NCBI RefSeq assembly: GCF_009193265.1
Contig: NZ_VZZZ01000003.1
Span: 62,001-126,000, forward strand
Origin: Marinobacter changyiensis
Lineage (GTDB): Bacteria; Pseudomonadota; Gammaproteobacteria; Pseudomonadales; Oleiphilaceae
DNA length: 64,000 bases
Direction of reading: 5' to 3'
The notes beneath the pieces were generated by a model, which made no database searches, had not been told where the DNA came from, and saw only the letters and a program-made list of their open reading frames with translations. Below are positions 27,151 to 35,743 of this stretch, piece after piece; positions within the stretch are counted from its first letter, which is position 1; each line of letters starts with the position of its first letter. A program made the translations under genes and the position numbers.

Positions 27151-27850
27151 AGATTCCTCGTTCTTCTACAATGGGTTTGATGACACGCAATTAAATTGCC
27201 CGTTGGCCTCCCGGAGGTGGCTCTTCATAATCTTCCTGATTGCCGTTCTGTCAGTTGAATTCGGCAACAACCGACCATTAATCAACAGCTTTTCTATTTT
27301 GGCCCATACCAAGGAAACAAGCGCATTCATCCTCGGGGGGCCATAATACTGAAGGCAAATAAGAAACGGGTCAATAGACCCGGTGGACGCATGAACACTG
27401 CATCCGGGGTCACTGACCCCGCGCTTGACTGTCTCCGCCAACTGAGACGATACTACTAATCGCCTCAAATGTAAGGCTTTATGCGAGGCTTGACATACCG
27501 TCTTGCCAACTCGCTGGCCTGTTTTGCTGACCACCGTAGATTCCAAGCATGGCGGCAATACACTGTGGTTACAATGCCAAATGAGAGCAGTAATTTCAAA
27601 CAAACGTTTGTTTGAATTCCCGAATATTATACCCTTGTCTGCCATTGGGTCAGTCTTGCGGGGGCTTTCATTGTCGTTTCAAACCCTTAAGTCCGCTATT
27701 ATAGAGGCCTTGTTCTGGACGCAGCCCCACAGGCTGGCCTAAATTAAAAGAGAGAACAGGATCACTCAACGTATCTTGCACCGGGCTACGCAACAACAGC
27801 CGGTCAGTGCGATGATCCTTATATCCACCAAGAAGTTTGAGGAGACCAAC
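27151..27850. other. Divergent 700-base control region between etfBA and ETF-QO
   Basis: No protein-coding frame here is convincing: a 159-codon minus-strand frame at 27166-27645 has no family resemblance, no good ribosome site and a cysteine/serine-rich random look. The notable element is the perfect palindrome at 27595-27616. A TATTAT hexamer at 27697-27702 may be a -10 for the ETF-QO gene but has no well-spaced -35. Confidence 0.6.
27595..27616. promoter_or_regulatory. Perfect 22-bp palindrome, probable TetR-family (PsrA-like) operator
   Basis: Arms TTCAAACAAAC (27595-27605) and GTTTGTTTGAA (27606-27616) are exact complements with no spacer. CAAAC/GTTTG half-sites are the core of sites bound by PsrA, the fatty-acid-responsive TetR regulator of Pseudomonas that controls etf genes. 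The spacing differs from the published N2-4 form, so assignment is inferred from half-sites and location between etfBA and ETF-QO. Confidence 0.65.
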
Positions 27851-29503
27851 GTGGAACGCGAATCGATGGAATTTGATGTTCTGATCGTCGGCGGTGGGCC
27901 GGCCGGTTTATCGGCCGCCTGTCGTATTATGCAATTGGCTCAAGAAGCTGGCGAAGAGAAGACTGTTTGCGTCGTCGAAAAGGGTTCTGAGATTGGTGCC
28001 CATATTCTTGCTGGTACCGTGTTTGAGCCGACCGCCCTGAACGAACTTTTTCCGGACTGGAAAGAGAAAGGCGCACCGCTGAACACCCCTGTTACCCGGG
28101 ACGATATTTTTGTTCTTCGAAGTGAAGATTCTGCCACCAAGGTGCCGGGGGCTTTCGTTCCCAAAAGCATGCATAACCATGGCAACTACATCATCAGCCT
28201 GGGTAACCTTTGTCGCTGGCTGGCGGAACAGGCTGAAGGCATGGGTGTCGAGGTTTACCCTGGTTTTGCCGCGGCTGAAACCATTATTGAAGATGGTCAG
28301 GTAAAAGGGATCATCACCGGGGACATGGGTGTTGCCCGGGATGGCAGCGAAAAAGACGGGTATATGCCTGGCATGGAACTGCGGGCTAAATACACTCTGT
28401 TCACCGAAGGATGCCGCGGCCACCTTGGAAAGCAGCTGATCCGGGATTTCAAGCTGGACGAGGGCAAAGACCCGCAGCACTATGGTCTCGGCATCAAGGA
28501 ACTGTGGGACATTGACCCGGCCAAACACGAGCCGGGCCTGGTAGTCCACACAACGGGCTGGCCCCTGACGGAAACCGGCACTACCGGCGGCTCGTTTCTG
28601 TACCACCTGGAAAACGGGCAGGTTTACGTCGGCCTGATCGCAGACCTGTCCTACAGCAATCCGTATATGAGTCCGTTTGAAGAGTTCCAGCGACTGAAGC
28701 TGCACCCGGAAATCCGTAAACACCTGGAAGGCGGCAAGCGGGTTTCCTACGGTGCCCGCGCCCTGACTAAGGGTGGCTTTAACTCGCTACCGAAAATGAG
28801 CTTTCCCGGTGGCCTGATACTGGGCTGTGATGCAGGCACCCTGAACAGCTCGAAGATCAAGGGTTCCCATACTGCCATGAAGTCCGGCTTGCTTGGCGCG
28901 GAAGCAGTATTCGAAGCGATGAAGGAAGGCAAAAACGGGGAAGAAATCACCAGCTTTGCGGATCGCTTCAAGAGCAGCTGGCTGTATAAAGAGCTGTTTG
29001 ATGAACGCAACTTTGGTCCGTCCATGCACAAGTTCGGAAACATCATCGGTGGTGGCATCGCGTTCTTTGAACAGAACATCTTGCACCGTAGCCTGCCCTT
29101 CACATTCCATGACACCATACCGGATTATGCAACGCTGAAAGAAGCGGCCCACTCAAAGAAGATCACTTATCCGAAGCCGGATAACAAACTGACCTTTGAT
29201 CGCCTGACGTCGGTATTTGTGTCTAACACAAATCACGAGGAAGACCAGCCGGTTCACCTGAAACTGACAGACCCGGACATTCCTATCGAGCACAACCTGC
29301 CAAAATACGACGAGCCTGCTCAACGTTATTGCCCTGCAGGCGTGTACGAGGTGGTTGAAAAGGATGATGGCAGCGGTAAACGGTTCCAGATCAACGCGCA
29401 GAACTGCGTTCATTGCAAAACCTGTGATATCAAGGACCCGGCCCAGAACATCACCTGGGTGACTCCTGCCGGAGGTGGTGGTCCCAACTATCCGAACATG
29501 TAA
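27851..29503 (+). CDS. Electron transfer flavoprotein-ubiquinone oxidoreductase
   Basis: Membrane-associated ETF-QO, 550 residues, passes electrons from ETF to ubiquinone during fatty-acid and amino-acid oxidation. The FAD motif LIVGGGPAGLSAACR lies near 11-25, followed by CVVEKGSEIGAHIL, and GFNSLPKMSFPGGLILGCDAG (in part). The C-terminal [4Fe-4S] cluster ligands are in CPAGVYEV and NCVHCKTCDIKDP. Start GTG 27851 is chosen because GAGGAG lies 6 bases upstream and the protein then starts VERESMEFDV, like Pseudomonas homologues; an upstream ATG would add 25 unrelated residues. Confidence 0.95.
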   Translation: MERESMEFDVLIVGGGPAGLSAACRIMQLAQEAGEEKTVCVVEKGSEIGAHILAGTVFEPTALNELFPDWKEKGAPLNTPVTRDDIFVLRSEDSATKVPGAFVPKSMHNHGNYIISLGNLCRWLAEQAEGMGVEVYPGFAAAETIIEDGQVKGIITGDMGVARDGSEKDGYMPGMELRAKYTLFTEGCRGHLGKQLIRDFKLDEGKDPQHYGLGIKELWDIDPAKHEPGLVVHTTGWPLTETGTTGGSFLYHLENGQVYVGLIADLSYSNPYMSPFEEFQRLKLHPEIRKHLEGGKRVSYGARALTKGGFNSLPKMSFPGGLILGCDAGTLNSSKIKGSHTAMKSGLLGAEAVFEAMKEGKNGEEITSFADRFKSSWLYKELFDERNFGPSMHKFGNIIGGGIAFFEQNILHRSLPFTFHDTIPDYATLKEAAHSKKITYPKPDNKLTFDRLTSVFVSNTNHEEDQPVHLKLTDPDIPIEHNLPKYDEPAQRYCPAGVYEVVEKDDGSGKRFQINAQNCVHCKTCDIKDPAQNITWVTPAGGGGPNYPNM

Positions 29504-29520
29504 CAGGTTCAATCGACCAA

Positions 29521-29551
29521 AAAAAAACGGCCCTTTGCGGGCCGTTTTTTT
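29521..29551. terminator. Bidirectional intrinsic terminator
   Basis: A-run plus ACGGCCC (to 29533), five-base loop, GGGCCGT plus T-run (29539-29551): a 13-bp stem counting the A/T part. Ends ETF-QO on the plus strand and slyD on the minus strand. Confidence 0.92.
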
Positions 29552-29574
29552 ATTGGTCGACTACATCACGATAA

Positions 29575-30036
29575 TCAGTGAACGTGGCCGTGCTCAGCTT
29601 CTTCTTCACTCGCTTCGCGAGTTTCGACAACTTCCACGTCAAAATGCAGAGTTTGCCCTGCCAGTGGGTGGTTTGCATCGATGGTGACGGTCTCGTCACT
29701 CACTTCAACAACACGAACAACCTGTGGGCCGCCCGGAGTCTGCGCCTGGAACTGCATGCCTGGCTCGATAGATTCGACGCCTTCGAAAGCCGTACGGGGA
29801 ACTGGCTGAACCAGCTCTTCGTTAACTTCACCGTAGCCTTCAGCGGGCTCGATTGAGACTTTCAGCGCATCGCCTGCATCTTTGTCGTTCAATGCGTTTT
29901 CAAGTCCACCGATGATATTCTCAGCACCTTCCAGATAAGTCAGCGGCTCACGACCTTCGCCACGGGAGGAGTCAAGCTGCTCTCCCTCATCGTTTGTGAG
30001 CGTGTAATGGATGGTGACAACACGAGGTTGGGCCAT
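29575..30036 (-). CDS. SlyD-type FKBP peptidyl-prolyl isomerase
   Basis: Cytoplasmic FKBP chaperone, 153 residues from ATG 30036, set by AAGGAG 6 bases upstream; a longer frame would add 44 unrelated residues. It has VVTIHYTLTNDEGEQLDSS, PLTYLEGAENIIGGLE and AEGYGE at the start of the IF insert, then HPLAGQTLHFDVEVV. The tail is acidic and ends HGHVH, a much shortened version of the metal-binding tail of E. coli SlyD. It shares a bidirectional terminator with ETF-QO. Confidence 0.9.
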   Translation of the reverse strand: MAQPRVVTIHYTLTNDEGEQLDSSRGEGREPLTYLEGAENIIGGLENALNDKDAGDALKVSIEPAEGYGEVNEELVQPVPRTAFEGVESIEPGMQFQAQTPGGPQVVRVVEVSDETVTIDANHPLAGQTLHFDVEVVETREASEEEAEHGHVH

Positions 30037-30238
30037 GTGATCTCCTTGCGTGTCGCAATGATTGTATGAATTTAAAAACGTGGATAACCGAGAGTTGCCC
30101 TGCACAGCAGACTGTACGGAGGAACTGACGATCACCGGGCCCGTAAGGGAGCCAAGCTCTGACAACATTCAGAAAACAAGTCTAACAAAGGTCAGACTGC
30201 CTTTCCCACAGTTAAAAGTAAGGGCGCGTTTTGGTAAT

Positions 30239-30808
30239 TCAAGCCCCCTGCCCGATTTCGAAGAAAAAACCGTCGCTCCAGACACCAAAACTGTTGTCGG
30301 AACCTTTCGGGTTTTCAACCACATAGCTGGCAAGGTCGTAGAACGCCGACGTTACCAGACGAGCTTCCAGACCATGGCGAACATAAACGAGGGGCCTTGG
30401 CTCGTCGGACCCGGGATAGGTGCCCACCACCAATGGATGCGCCTTTCCGATCATTAATACCTCCTCGGCGCTGGTGGTCAGGTACAGTTCCTGAAGCTCG
30501 CCCTCGCCGATGGCTCTGAGCGAATGCGCCTGCAGCGGCGTGTCTTCCACCTGGATACGCCACTTCTCGACCGGAGTGACCAGATAATACTCGTTGTCGT
30601 CCTCACGCCTCAGGATGGTGGAAAACAGTTTGGTCAGCGCCTGGCGCTCCATCAGCTCGCCCTTGTAGAACCAGCTGCCATCCCGGGCAATCCGTATATC
30701 GATATCGCCAGACAGCTCCGGGTGCCATTGATCAACCGGCGGCAGCCCTTGTTCGCCACTGCGGGCAGCCTTCAGCTGTGCCTCTATTGCGTTCGGTTCC
30801 TGGCTCAT
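30239..30808 (-). CDS. DUF1285 domain-containing protein
   Basis: 189 residues from ATG 30808, with GGAGC 7 bases upstream. The conserved DUF1285 features are present: DIDIRIARDGSWFYKGELMERQALTKLFSTIL (in parts, ARDGSWFYKG and LTKLFSTIL), EYYLVTPVEKWRIQVED and ENPKGSDNSFGVWSDG. Known only as a domain family of gammaproteobacteria, with proposed small-molecule binding; function not established. It follows sixA by 38 bases, in a gpsA-sixA-DUF1285 operon. Confidence 0.9.
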   Translation of the reverse strand: MSQEPNAIEAQLKAARSGEQGLPPVDQWHPELSGDIDIRIARDGSWFYKGELMERQALTKLFSTILRREDDNEYYLVTPVEKWRIQVEDTPLQAHSLRAIGEGELQELYLTTSAEEVLMIGKAHPLVVGTYPGSDEPRPLVYVRHGLEARLVTSAFYDLASYVVENPKGSDNSFGVWSDGFFFEIGQGA

Positions 30809-30846
30809 TCTGTAAGCTCCTGGCCGTTGATGGTGGCAACGATTCG

Positions 30847-31296
30847 TTATGGTAAGAACTGCGCCCTGATGTCCGCACAACCGGGGCCGGCGATTGGCAT
30901 ATCCAGTAATACTGCCTGACTGGTCATAAAGGGGATGCCGTGTCGGTGGCCGTCGACAAGGAGGGTAGACAACGCGCCTACAAACGGCATATGCGAAACC
31001 AGCATAAGGTTGTCGTGAGCTGCCGTTATAAGCCGGTCCAGACATTCGCCCGGGTCTTCATCGGGCGTAATAAAGGTTTTCTCTTCAACCGGGCAATTAA
31101 TAAGCTCAGAGACGATCGCCGCCGTTTGCCTCGCCCTGACCAACGGGCTACACCAGATGAGCTCGGGCCGCCATGGGGACGCCGCTATCTGCTTGGCAAC
31201 AGCGGCCGAGGCGAAGCGACCGGATTCCGTCAAGGTGCGCTGCTGGTCCTGGGTGTGCCAGCCTGCTTCGCCATGGCGCATGATCAGCAAGTACAT
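30847..31296 (-). CDS. sixA: Phosphohistidine phosphatase SixA
   Basis: Histidine-phosphatase superfamily enzyme, 149 residues. RHGEAG with nucleophile H8 at the N-terminus, SPLVRARQTAAIV with the second active-site arginine, DEDPGECLDRL, and the second catalytic histidine in LVSHMPFVG. It removes phosphate from histidine of phosphotransfer proteins. ATG 31296 is preferred over the TTG two codons upstream; GGAG is 7 bases before. The gene begins 18 bases after the gpsA stop. Confidence 0.92.
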   Translation of the reverse strand: MYLLIMRHGEAGWHTQDQQRTLTESGRFASAAVAKQIAASPWRPELIWCSPLVRARQTAAIVSELINCPVEEKTFITPDEDPGECLDRLITAAHDNLMLVSHMPFVGALSTLLVDGHRHGIPFMTSQAVLLDMPIAGPGCADIRAQFLP

Positions 31297-31314
31297 TGGC
31301 AACTCCGTGATAAG

Positions 31315-32382
31315 TTACTGGGACAGTACGCGAGGTAATATGAACTCAACGTCCGAGTTCTGTGCCGCCATCATCAGGCTGCCGATAACGGCCTTGATCG
31401 AGGCACCACCATAAAGAATGTCATGCAGCCCGCGAACCAATGGCATATAGATGCCCATTTCTTCCGATTTTTCCTTAACCAGCAAGAGCGTGTAAATGCC
31501 TTCGGCAACTTGCCCTATTTCCGCTACTGCATCGTCGAGCTTCGCACCCTTGCCCACCGCATACCCGACACGGTAGTTGCGGCTTTTTGGAGAGGTACAG
31601 GTCACCACAAGGTCTCCGACGCCCGCAAGCCCCATGAAGGTCATGGGATTAGCGCCAAGGCTGACCGCGAAACGGCTCATTTCTGCGAGACTACGGGTGA
31701 TCAGCATAGCCTTGGCATTTTCACCCAGATCAAGCGCGGCTGCCATTCCGGATACGATGGCGTAAATGTTTTTTAACGCACCCGCCAGCTCAACACCGTA
31801 CACATCAACATTGGCGTAAACCCGGAGGTAATTGCAACCCAGCAATTCCTGAACCTTGCTTCGCACCATGGGGTCTTTGGCAGCGATGACGACCGCTGTC
31901 AGATCCCGGTTCACGATTTCGCCTGCCAGAGTGGGACCGCTGAGCACGCCAATACGAGCCCGCGGAATTTCTTCCTGCAGGATCTCGCTCATCAATTTGA
32001 AGCCTTCTTTCTCGATGCCTTTGGTAAGGCTGACAACAATCTGGCCATTACTGAAATCGTCTACATGTTCGCGAATAACACTGCGAAAAGCTTTACTGGG
32101 GATGGCGACGAAAACAATTTCAGCTCCGTCAACAGCACTGTGAAGGTCATTGGTAGGGGTGATGGTACCTGCCAGCGTAACGCCCGGCATGTAGCGGCTA
32201 TTGGTGCGGTGTTGACTGATTTCCAGCACTTGGGCCGGATCGCGCATCCAGAAGTGGACCTCGTGATCGTTTTCACCCAGCACTTTGGCCATGGCTGTGC
32301 CAAAACTGCCCCCGCCGAGAACAGCCACTTTGTGTACTGATTTGGAGGCGCTTGAGGACTCCGATCCTTGATTTTCAGACAT
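31315..32382 (-). CDS. gpsA: Glycerol-3-phosphate dehydrogenase [NAD(P)+]
   Basis: Makes sn-glycerol-3-phosphate from DHAP for phospholipid synthesis. 355 residues, about 15 longer at the N-terminus than usual (a Ser-rich leader before KVAVLGGGSFGTAMA at 18-32). The catalytic lysine sits in GVELAGALKNIYAI near 200-213, with GLAGVGDLVVTCTS and a substrate-binding RNYRVGYAVGKG downstream. First gene of gpsA-sixA-DUF1285. ATG 32382. Confidence 0.96.
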   Translation of the reverse strand: MSENQGSESSSASKSVHKVAVLGGGSFGTAMAKVLGENDHEVHFWMRDPAQVLEISQHRTNSRYMPGVTLAGTITPTNDLHSAVDGAEIVFVAIPSKAFRSVIREHVDDFSNGQIVVSLTKGIEKEGFKLMSEILQEEIPRARIGVLSGPTLAGEIVNRDLTAVVIAAKDPMVRSKVQELLGCNYLRVYANVDVYGVELAGALKNIYAIVSGMAAALDLGENAKAMLITRSLAEMSRFAVSLGANPMTFMGLAGVGDLVVTCTSPKSRNYRVGYAVGKGAKLDDAVAEIGQVAEGIYTLLLVKEKSEEMGIYMPLVRGLHDILYGGASIKAVIGSLMMAAQNSDVEFILPRVLSQ

Positions 32383-32454
32383 AGTAATTCCAGTCAGGTG
32401 TCGGGTGCATCTGTTAGTTGCTTGCTTGATTGTAATTGGTATCGAGGTGTCCGG

Positions 32455-32958
32455 TCAGCCCGGTTCTTCACATTCCAGCGCCCGGACGAGATTTTTGAAC
32501 TCTTCCCGATTCCGGCTGTTGAGGCTCATTAGTACTTTGTGGGCATCCAGAACCTTGTCCCTCACCTGTTGTTCACTGGCTTTCAGGACGGGAATCTCTT
32601 CGAGTTCCTCAATGCAGGAGGCGGGTTCTTTGAGAATTATGAAAATTTTATCGAACCCCATGGACGTAATGATACGTGTCACATCGGGGTTGGTGGAAAT
32701 CAGGGTAGGCAAGAACTGGCTGCGTTTTTCAGCCGCCATGGCAATCTTTGCGAGCAGGCCAAGGGTGGTGCTATCAATGATATCGGTTTCAGTGAGGTCA
32801 ATAACGACGGTCTTGAAGGCAGGATCCTGGGTGATGGATTCGACCAGATGGTCCAGCGTTGAGCACAGGTTCAGCCGGATTTCCCCAATAAACTTGAGAA
32901 CATAGATGCCCTGTTTTTCAGCTTGCAGGATTTTATAACCAGCCATCATCATTGCCAT
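32455..32958 (-). CDS. STAS-domain anti-sigma factor antagonist (HsbA-like)
   Basis: Single STAS domain, 167 residues, with an extra helical C-terminal region from about 115. The phosphorylatable serine motif is IDSTTLGLLA with S63. The beginning AGYKILQAEKQGIYVLKFIGEIRL closely follows HsbA of Pseudomonas, where the phosphorylation state switches a partner anti-sigma or diguanylate cyclase and so affects motility and attachment. The ATG overlaps the upstream phosphatase stop by one base, so both proteins are made together. Its partner kinase is not in this window. Confidence 0.88.
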   Translation of the reverse strand: MAMMMAGYKILQAEKQGIYVLKFIGEIRLNLCSTLDHLVESITQDPAFKTVVIDLTETDIIDSTTLGLLAKIAMAAEKRSQFLPTLISTNPDVTRIITSMGFDKIFIILKEPASCIEELEEIPVLKASEQQVRDKVLDAHKVLMSLNSRNREEFKNLVRALECEEPG

Positions 32959-34142
32959 TATTTCGACTTAATATCCGTTACCGACACGACAGCGATATCA
33001 TCCGGTAGCTCCGAGATCTCATCAAGATGAAGAGCTTCACTTAAAGAAGCGATAGTGTGACTACCTCCCGATACGAGTTCAAGTAGTCTACTCTCCTTTT
33101 CAGCAAGGTTATCTGCTTTTATCACCTCAAGAATACCATCAGAGAACAGAATCAACCTGAATGGCCTGTCGAGCGGTGTTTCGTAAACCTCCCACTCCGG
33201 GCTTTCAAACAGCCCGACCGGAAGCCCACTGCCCTCCAAAAACCGCGGGTTGCCATCATCAAAAGACAGAATGGGCATCGGGAAGTGGGCGCCAACGGCG
33301 TATCTGAGCGTGTGCTCCGATTCCGAGATAATACCCACAAAAACCGTTACGTGTTTCCCAAGGCCAGTGTCCAGTAGTTCGGTATTAATACGTTCAAGGA
33401 ACCGATCCGGATACAGAATATCGTCGCTTGAACCTCTTCTCATATTGCGCTGCAAACGGTTGGTGAGATTTCTCAGCAGAACGGTAACAAAGGCCGAGCT
33501 GGCGCCATGACCCGACACATCGGCTATGTACACCAGTGTTTTATCGGAATCAATGCTGAAGTAATCGAGGAAGTCACCGCTCAGATACAGCGAGGGTTTG
33601 ATCAGGTGGTCAATATCAAAAGCGCCAATGTGCTGATCATGATCCGGTAACATCTTCATCTGGACTTTGCGCCCTGCCCGCTGGTCGGCCCGCAGCTCTG
33701 CGATGCCGGCACGCAAATCCCGGTTGGCTTCTTCCAGCTCCTGGCGGTACAGCTGATTCAGGCGGTTGATCCGTACCCGATCGAACAATTTCCCAAGCAC
33801 ATCATCAAGCTGCATTTTGTCATTACAGGGCTTCATCACGAAATCGGAGGCGCCGGCACGCAACGCTGCAACCACTTCGGTTGCTGTTTCGACTCTGGAG
33901 TAGGCAATCAGGGGAACGTAACTCTTAAGACTTCCAAGCTTGTCGGTCAGCTCGGAAATAGCCGCAGGCGTCATATCGACAAAGATTGCATCGGGAATGT
34001 GGTCTTCAAACAACCCTCTTGCCGCCGCGAGATCAGGATACCCGCGCACATAAAAACCCTTCGCTTCGAGGTGTCTATCAAGCTCGGATCTTGCGTGTTC
34101 GTCAGGGTCTATTATCAAAATGCGCTCTGTGCGCGATGCCAT
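32958..34142 (-). CDS. Response regulator with PP2C (SpoIIE) phosphatase domain (HsbR-like)
   Basis: 394 residues from ATG 34142 (a GTG three codons upstream is possible). Receiver domain 6-118 with IIDPDE, phosphoacceptor D56 in IFVDMTP and conserved lysine in VMKPCND near 103. A coiled linker runs to about 160. The PP2C-type phosphatase at 165-392 has YLSGDFLDYF, IADVSGHGASSAF and ELPDDIAVVSV metal-binding motifs. Its natural substrate is the adjacent STAS protein. Pseudomonas HsbR also carries a C-terminal serine-kinase domain; that domain is absent here. Confidence 0.9.
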   Translation of the reverse strand: MASRTERILIIDPDEHARSELDRHLEAKGFYVRGYPDLAAARGLFEDHIPDAIFVDMTPAAISELTDKLGSLKSYVPLIAYSRVETATEVVAALRAGASDFVMKPCNDKMQLDDVLGKLFDRVRINRLNQLYRQELEEANRDLRAGIAELRADQRAGRKVQMKMLPDHDQHIGAFDIDHLIKPSLYLSGDFLDYFSIDSDKTLVYIADVSGHGASSAFVTVLLRNLTNRLQRNMRRGSSDDILYPDRFLERINTELLDTGLGKHVTVFVGIISESEHTLRYAVGAHFPMPILSFDDGNPRFLEGSGLPVGLFESPEWEVYETPLDRPFRLILFSDGILEVIKADNLAEKESRLLELVSGGSHTIASLSEALHLDEISELPDDIAVVSVTDIKSK

Positions 34143-34276
34143 GGAGGTCACCCTAAACTACCAGCAGTAAACGATAAAAACCGCGTCTTCACGTCTCTTA
34201 GTGGCTATTCTGGCACGACGGTGTGATATAACAAGACAAGATTCGCGTTTTACCCTGTTTTCGGAGATGTTTCATC

Positions 34277-35743
34277 ATGCGAAGTGCCGTCAATGACCTC
34301 CTTGGAGCCTATGACAAACTGATTATGGACCCTGTGCACGGCGGCATTCCGCTGTATCGCCATGAAATACAGGTTATCGATCACCCGCTTTTCCAGCGAC
34401 TCCGGAATATCTGCCAAAATGATATTCTAAGCCTGGTTTTTCCCGGCGCTACCCACTCCCGCTTTCTGCACAGCATCGGTGTAATGCATGTGGGCGGGCG
34501 CATGTTCAGGGCCATGATTGATGCTTATCTACGCGAGCGTCAGCTCAGCAAGCAGGTCGATCTCAGCCTGAGCCAGCTGGATGCCATCGACTACCTGGCA
34601 AAAACCATCCGGCTTGCGTGTCTGCTTCATGACAGTGGTCACTCCAGTTTTTCCCATCAATTTACCCAAGCCCGCAAGATCCATGACCTGATGTCCCGCC
34701 CGGATCGCTTTGAAGATCTGTGGGAGGACGTCAATTACCGGGCATTTTACACGGAGCAGCCCGTTGAACTGGAGCACGAGCACTACTCCGTTCGGGTAGC
34801 TTACGATGTGCTTGAATCCATTGATCTGGCTGCCGCCGGTCTGCATGCCGAAGACATTCTGGGCATCATGGAAACGACCAACGTGACCCCCAGTGAATCT
34901 TTCTGCCGTCACGCGCACACCTTCTGGGGCTTCATTGCAGGGCCGGACGCCGAGTCCGGGGCTCTGAACGAGGCCTCCATCCCGGGCCTGGTAATGGATC
35001 TTCTGTCATCAGTGGTGTCAGGTGAAATCGATGCAGACCGGGCAGATTACATGCTGCGAGACGGTTTTCACTCCTCCGTCACCATCGGTGGATTCAACCT
35101 GGATCACCTACTCAGTAACCTTCGGTTTGGCTGGGACGTGGAGCAACCCTGGCTGGGGCTGGCAATTACCCAGAAAGGGCTCGGTGCGCTGGAGGATTTT
35201 GTGTACAGCCGCCACCAGATGTACCGCAAAGTCTACGCCCACAAAACTGCTTTGGGATTTGACTGGCTGCTTCGGGAAGCCATCAACGAGGTGCTGGATG
35301 ATCCGGAAAGCTTCGAATGGGTAGATACCTGCCTTAGCAACATGCAGAATTTTGCTGAGCTGACGGACAACTTCTTCTGGGAAGCTTTTCGCAAGGTTGC
35401 TCGCAAACGGCCGAAGAGCTACTCCAAATGCATCGTTGACCGCATCAAGCTGGACCACCTGGATACCCGGGAAGATCTGTCAGAGAGTGCCATTGATGAA
35501 CACAGTGTGTTTCTGGCAGAGCAGCTTCACCTGGACGGTAACGATGTGGTGACCTGCTCCATGCATGCCAGGTTTTCCAACATTCAGGACAATTTCAATG
35601 GCATAAAGGTGTTGGTTCGTGATCCCATCCGCCGCTCCCGCAGCTTGCGAAAGATTACGGACGTCAGTGCGTTCTTCAGCAAATTTGGCGACGGCACCAT
35701 CACGCATTTTTACCGCCGTCCGGCGTTACTCCGGAGTCCTTGA
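34277..35743 (+). CDS. HD-domain phosphohydrolase, SAMHD1-like
   Basis: 488 residues. The N-terminal segment KLIMDPVHGGIPLYRHEIQVID and PLFQRLRNICQND resembles SAMHD1/dGTPase-like enzymes. Metal ligands are H65 in FLHSIGVMH, H118-D119 in CLLHDSGHSSFSH, and the late aspartate in DADRADYMLRDG near 258. Members hydrolyse dNTPs or related nucleotides; which one is unknown. The 3' end overlaps the convergent flavoprotein gene by 18 bases. It is 134 bases from the divergently read response-regulator gene. Confidence 0.88.
   Translation: MRSAVNDLLGAYDKLIMDPVHGGIPLYRHEIQVIDHPLFQRLRNICQNDILSLVFPGATHSRFLHSIGVMHVGGRMFRAMIDAYLRERQLSKQVDLSLSQLDAIDYLAKTIRLACLLHDSGHSSFSHQFTQARKIHDLMSRPDRFEDLWEDVNYRAFYTEQPVELEHEHYSVRVAYDVLESIDLAAAGLHAEDILGIMETTNVTPSESFCRHAHTFWGFIAGPDAESGALNEASIPGLVMDLLSSVVSGEIDADRADYMLRDGFHSSVTIGGFNLDHLLSNLRFGWDVEQPWLGLAITQKGLGALEDFVYSRHQMYRKVYAHKTALGFDWLLREAINEVLDDPESFEWVDTCLSNMQNFAELTDNFFWEAFRKVARKRPKSYSKCIVDRIKLDHLDTREDLSESAIDEHSVFLAEQLHLDGNDVVTCSMHARFSNIQDNFNGIKVLVRDPIRRSRSLRKITDVSAFFSKFGDGTITHFYRRPALLRSP

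Noticed and set aside
27166..27645. 159-codon protein in the etf control region
   Set aside because: No ribosome site, no family character and a sequence composition unlike its neighbours; it also covers the palindrome at 27595-27616.
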